64,000 nt of DNA, from NCBI RefSeq assembly GCF_016925675.1, contig NZ_CP070506.1, positions 494,501 through 558,500 of the forward strand, written 5' to 3'. This stretch comes from Pseudomonas hygromyciniae (GTDB taxonomy: Bacteria; Pseudomonadota; Gammaproteobacteria; Pseudomonadales; Pseudomonadaceae). Of the stretch, positions 63,173 to 64,000 are shown in pieces. Every line of letters begins with the position of its first letter. Position 1 is the stretch's first letter. The notes beneath the pieces were generated by a model that saw nothing but the letters and a program-made list of their open reading frames with translations, was not told the DNA's origin and ran no database searches. The translations under genes and the position numbers were made by a program.

Positions 63173-64000
63173 TCAGGCTTTTGGCAGCGCGATACCCTGG
63201 CCCATCTGCACCGGCGTGCCTGCCGCCAGCTCTTGCGCCCACTGCACCTGGCCTGGGCCAAACAGCACGATAGCCGTCGAACCCAGCTTGAAGCGCCCCA
63301 GTTCCGCGCCTTTTTCCAAGTGGATCGGCGCACGGGCGGCTTCGTCGTAACGGAAGGTTTTCAACTCGCGCTTGGGTGGTGTTACCAACCCAGCCCATAC
63401 GGTCTCGATCGACGCCACAATCATCGCGCCAACCAATACCACGGCCATCGGGCCGCGTTCGGTATCGAACAGGCAGACAACTCGCTCATTGCGCGCAAAC
63501 AACTCCGGCACGTTTTCGGCGGTGGTCTGGTTGACCGAGAAAATCCGCCCAGGCACGTAGACCATTTCCCGCAGGGTGCCGGCCAATGGCATGTGCACGC
63601 GGTGGTAGTCCTTCGGCGACAGGTAGATGGTGGCAAAGTCACCGCCCATGAAGGGCGCAGCAACGGCGGCGTCGCCACCGAGCAATTCCAGCACGCTGAA
63701 ACTGTGGCCCTTGGCCTGGAATACACGGCCATGCTCGATCGGGCCGAGCTGGCTGACCGCACCGTCTGCCGGGCTCAACACTGCGCCCGGGGTTGGGTCC
63801 AGTGGGCGCGCGCCGTCTTTCAAGGCGCGGGTGAAGAAGGCGTTGAAGTGCTCGTAAGCGGTCACGTCTTCCACCAGTGCCTGGGACATATCCACTTGGT
63901 AACGCTTGGCGAACCAGGTGGTGAAGGCATTCTTGAACCAGCGCACGCGGCACTCGGCAATGCAGCCGGCCAGGCGCGACAGCAGGTGATGGGGCAGCAG
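63173..64000 (-). CDS. psd: Phosphatidylserine decarboxylase (5' end outside window)
   Basis: Inner-membrane, pyruvoyl-dependent enzyme making phosphatidylethanolamine. The frame runs to the window edge ([17 protein letters not shown] before [12 protein letters not shown]), so the start lies beyond 64000. Visible: [37 protein letters not shown] and the self-cleavage site [11 protein letters not shown] near the C-terminus. GST gives the pyruvoyl Ser. Matches P. aeruginosa psd after serB. Confidence 0.95.
   Translation of the reverse strand: MLPHHLLSRLAGCIAECRVRWFKNAFTTWFAKRYQVDMSQALVEDVTAYEHFNAFFTRALKDGARPLDPTPGAVLSPADGAVSQLGPIEHGRVFQAKGHSFSVLELLGGDAAVAAPFMGGDFATIYLSPKDYHRVHMPLAGTLREMVYVPGRIFSVNQTTAENVPELFARNERVVCLFDTERGPMAVVLVGAMIVASIETVWAGLVTPPKRELKTFRYDEAARAPIHLEKGAELGRFKLGSTAIVLFGPGQVQWAQELAAGTPVQMGQGIALPKA

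Overview
This window is chromosomal DNA from a fluorescent Pseudomonas (P. fluorescens group). Three things point there: most protein sequences; a gene order that follows the P. aeruginosa PA5018-to-PA4957 stretch closely (msrA, dipA, aceF, aceE, glnE, waaFCGP, wap kinases, carbamoyltransferase, msbA, hldE, an EmrE-type gene, waaA, a tolC-like gene, thiC, nudF, cpdA, parE, parC, serB, psd); and about ten Pseudomonas-type REP palindromes between genes. It is GC-rich, with one visibly AT-richer patch at about 25.06-25.74 kb.

Layout. 1-2.7 kb: 3' part of a type VI secretion VgrG and its DUF4123 adaptor, with no effector or immunity gene behind them. 2.7-8.5 kb: homocysteine synthase (metY), rlmJ, msrA and the c-di-GMP phosphodiesterase dipA. 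8.86-10.19 kb: a complete ISL3-family insertion sequence with an 8-bp target duplication, sitting in the T-tract of the aceF terminator. 10.3-14.6 kb: pyruvate dehydrogenase aceEF, with two candidate GntR-type operators upstream. 15-18 kb: glnE. 18.1-25.06 kb: seven translationally coupled LPS-core genes (waaF, waaC, waaG, waaP, wapP, wapQ and a double-kinase protein). 25.06-28.7 kb: an accessory-looking insert (orphan small protein, TonB-dependent receptor, two tandem YceK-like lipoproteins). 28.8-38.2 kb: the LPS/envelope cluster resumes with a carbamoyltransferase, a GT2 glycosyltransferase, a GT-C membrane glycosyltransferase, a degenerate small kinase, msbA, hldE and a sugar epimerase. 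38.2-44.2 kb: a conserved unknown protein, an aldo/keto reductase, a FAD oxidoreductase, an SMR pump, a LysR regulator and waaA. 44.2-50.1 kb: a TolC-like protein, then a TPP riboswitch with thiC and the HMP transporter cytX, and a DUF3298 lipoprotein. 50.3-59.1 kb: nudF, DUF1249, cpdA, a YqiA-like esterase and a coupled parE-esterase-protease-parC group. 59.2-64 kb: a PqiC-like lipoprotein, an AhpA/YtjB-family membrane protein, serB and the 3' part of psd.

Together the genes are mainly housekeeping: LPS inner-core assembly (heptose supply by HldE, transfer by WaaC/WaaF, Kdo by WaaA, phosphorylation by a family of WaaP-like kinases, carbamoylation, export by MsbA), central carbon entry (AceEF), nitrogen control (GlnE), thiamine synthesis, topoisomerase IV and second-messenger turnover (DipA, CpdA). 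Most novel-looking items are local: six kinase-fold domains in one LPS locus, including one double-kinase protein and two with an altered catalytic loop; a MITE-like element nested inside a REP pair; the precise IS landing in a terminator; and the accessory insert in the LPS cluster. No CRISPR array, tRNA or rRNA was seen. I did not find a clearly new multi-gene defence or secretion system.
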